DNA from: Gulosibacter massiliensis
Lineage (GTDB): Bacteria; Actinomycetota; Actinomycetes; Actinomycetales; Microbacteriaceae
DNA: 5,481 nt
Direction: 5' to 3'
NCBI GenBank assembly: GCA_945901035.1
Contig: CAMDKN010000094.1
Location: 1 to 5,481 of the forward strand
Below are positions 4,825 through 5,481 of the stretch, one piece after another (positions within the stretch are counted from its first letter, which is position 1; each line of letters begins with the position of its first letter). A program made the translations under genes and the position numbers. Below the pieces are notes generated by a model that saw only the letters and a list, made by a program, of their open reading frames with translations, did not search any database and had not been told where the DNA came from.

Positions 4825-5481
4825 CTATTTTGCCACCGTCGTCGACCCGGTCGACGCGTGGGCGGCCGCGATCGCGCGCTTGCCGGCGGGCAACACGACA
4901 GCAACGGTGACAATCGCCGTCGTCAGGATTCCCGAGACAATCAGTAGCGTTTCGACCGGCAGCACATCGGCGAGAGGGCCCAGAATTGCCAGCCCAATGG
5001 GCATCGCAACCGCCATGATGATTCCCAGAAACCCGAAAACTCGGCCCTGTCGCTCGGGTTCGACGGTTTCCTGCAGCAGGGTCATCGCCGACGTCGAGAA
5101 CGCCGGAACGGCAAGCCCCATCAGCAAAATGACGATGTAGAACAGAACCAGGTTGGTGGTGAAACCGAGCCCCACGTTCAAAAACCCGAAGAAGATTGAT
5201 GTTCCGACGATCATTTCGAGTCGGTCCACCTTTGACGCGAAAACTGCAATCAGTGCACCGCCCGCGACCATCCCCAGTCCGAACGCCAATTCGAAAATCG
5301 TGAGCAGCCAGACATCTGCGTCGAAACTTCTGACCAACATCAGCGGGAAGAGGTTTGACGGGGCGACCAGGAACAAAAATACGATCGAGTAGATGGTGAT
5401 AATCCAGCGCACCAGGCTGTTGCCAAAGATGTAGCTGAAGCCGTCAACGAGGTCAGCGAAATACGACGGCTTTTCTTTGGT
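4825..5481 (-). CDS. MFS drug-exporter-like transporter, C-terminal half (5' end beyond the window)
   Basis: The frame is open to the window edge and codes for 218 residues, about half of a 12-helix major facilitator protein of the MFS_3 / macrolide-efflux type. It begins in the central cytoplasmic loop (YFADLVDGFSYIFGNSLVRW), followed by six hydrophobic segments. Family features are LFPLMLVRSFDADVWLL at 44-60 of the visible part, the helix pair ELAFGLGMVAGG at 64-75, TLLQETVEPERQGRVFGF at 134-151 (cytoplasmic loop before the last helix pair) and IGLAILGPLAD at 162-172. It ends in a short Ala/Thr/Ser-rich cytoplasmic tail. A GTG inside the frame at 5410-5412 is not the start, since the clear homology continues upstream of it. 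It would use the proton gradient to export small molecules; substrate cannot be read. The lipoprotein gene follows on the same strand. Confidence 0.9.
   Translation of the reverse strand, partial: TKEKPSYFADLVDGFSYIFGNSLVRWIITIYSIVFLFLVAPSNLFPLMLVRSFDADVWLLTIFELAFGLGMVAGGALIAVFASKVDRLEMIVGTSIFFGFLNVGLGFTTNLVLFYIVILLMGLAVPAFSTSAMTLLQETVEPERQGRVFGFLGIIMAVAMPIGLAILGPLADVLPVETLLIVSGILTTAIVTVAVVLPAGKRAIAAAHASTGSTTVAK

Overview
The window looks like chromosomal DNA of a high-GC actinobacterium. The RecO and UppS sequences resemble those of Microbacteriaceae most closely, a judgement from memory of the families rather than from a search. Sampled 60-base lines run about 61-65% G+C in recO, the TRIC-like gene and the lipoprotein gene. 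They run about 45-48% G+C through most of the long glycosyltransferase gene and the intergenic stretch upstream of it.

Left part (minus strand, read right to left): a two-domain GT2-GT4 glycosyltransferase (3255 to 1219), then recO (1162 to 434), then uppS (434 to 1, cut by the window edge). recO and uppS overlap by one base and are surely co-transcribed. recO acts in RecFOR-type recombination repair. uppS makes the C55 lipid carrier precursor for peptidoglycan and other surface glycans. The glycosyltransferase stands directly upstream of this core pair, with a 57-base gap that holds an 8-bp inverted repeat reaching into the recO initiation region. Its base composition marks it as a likely acquired gene; its product probably builds a surface polysaccharide whose lipid carrier depends on UppS.

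Middle: a 180-base, AT-richer divergent intergenic region (3256-3435) separates the glycosyltransferase from a plus-strand seven-helix TRIC/UPF0126 membrane protein (3436-4107). The two UPF0126 repeats with their G-G-x-x-x-R-D signatures are clear.

Right part (minus strand): an unassigned secreted lipoprotein (4770 to 4117) converges on the TRIC-like gene, with stop codons only 9 bases apart and a candidate hairpin across the junction. It lies 54 bases downstream of an MFS exporter gene whose 3' half is in the window (5481 to 4825). The MFS and lipoprotein genes may share a transcript.

No tRNA, rRNA, CRISPR array, transposase or integrase was seen. The points most worth a second look are the low-GC bifunctional glycosyltransferase inserted beside recO, a GAGAATGG element shared by three gene starts (two of them with tiny overlapping ORFs), the recO leader inverted repeat, and a RecO that has lost its zinc-binding cysteines. 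I found no convincing evidence of a wholly new multi-gene system.
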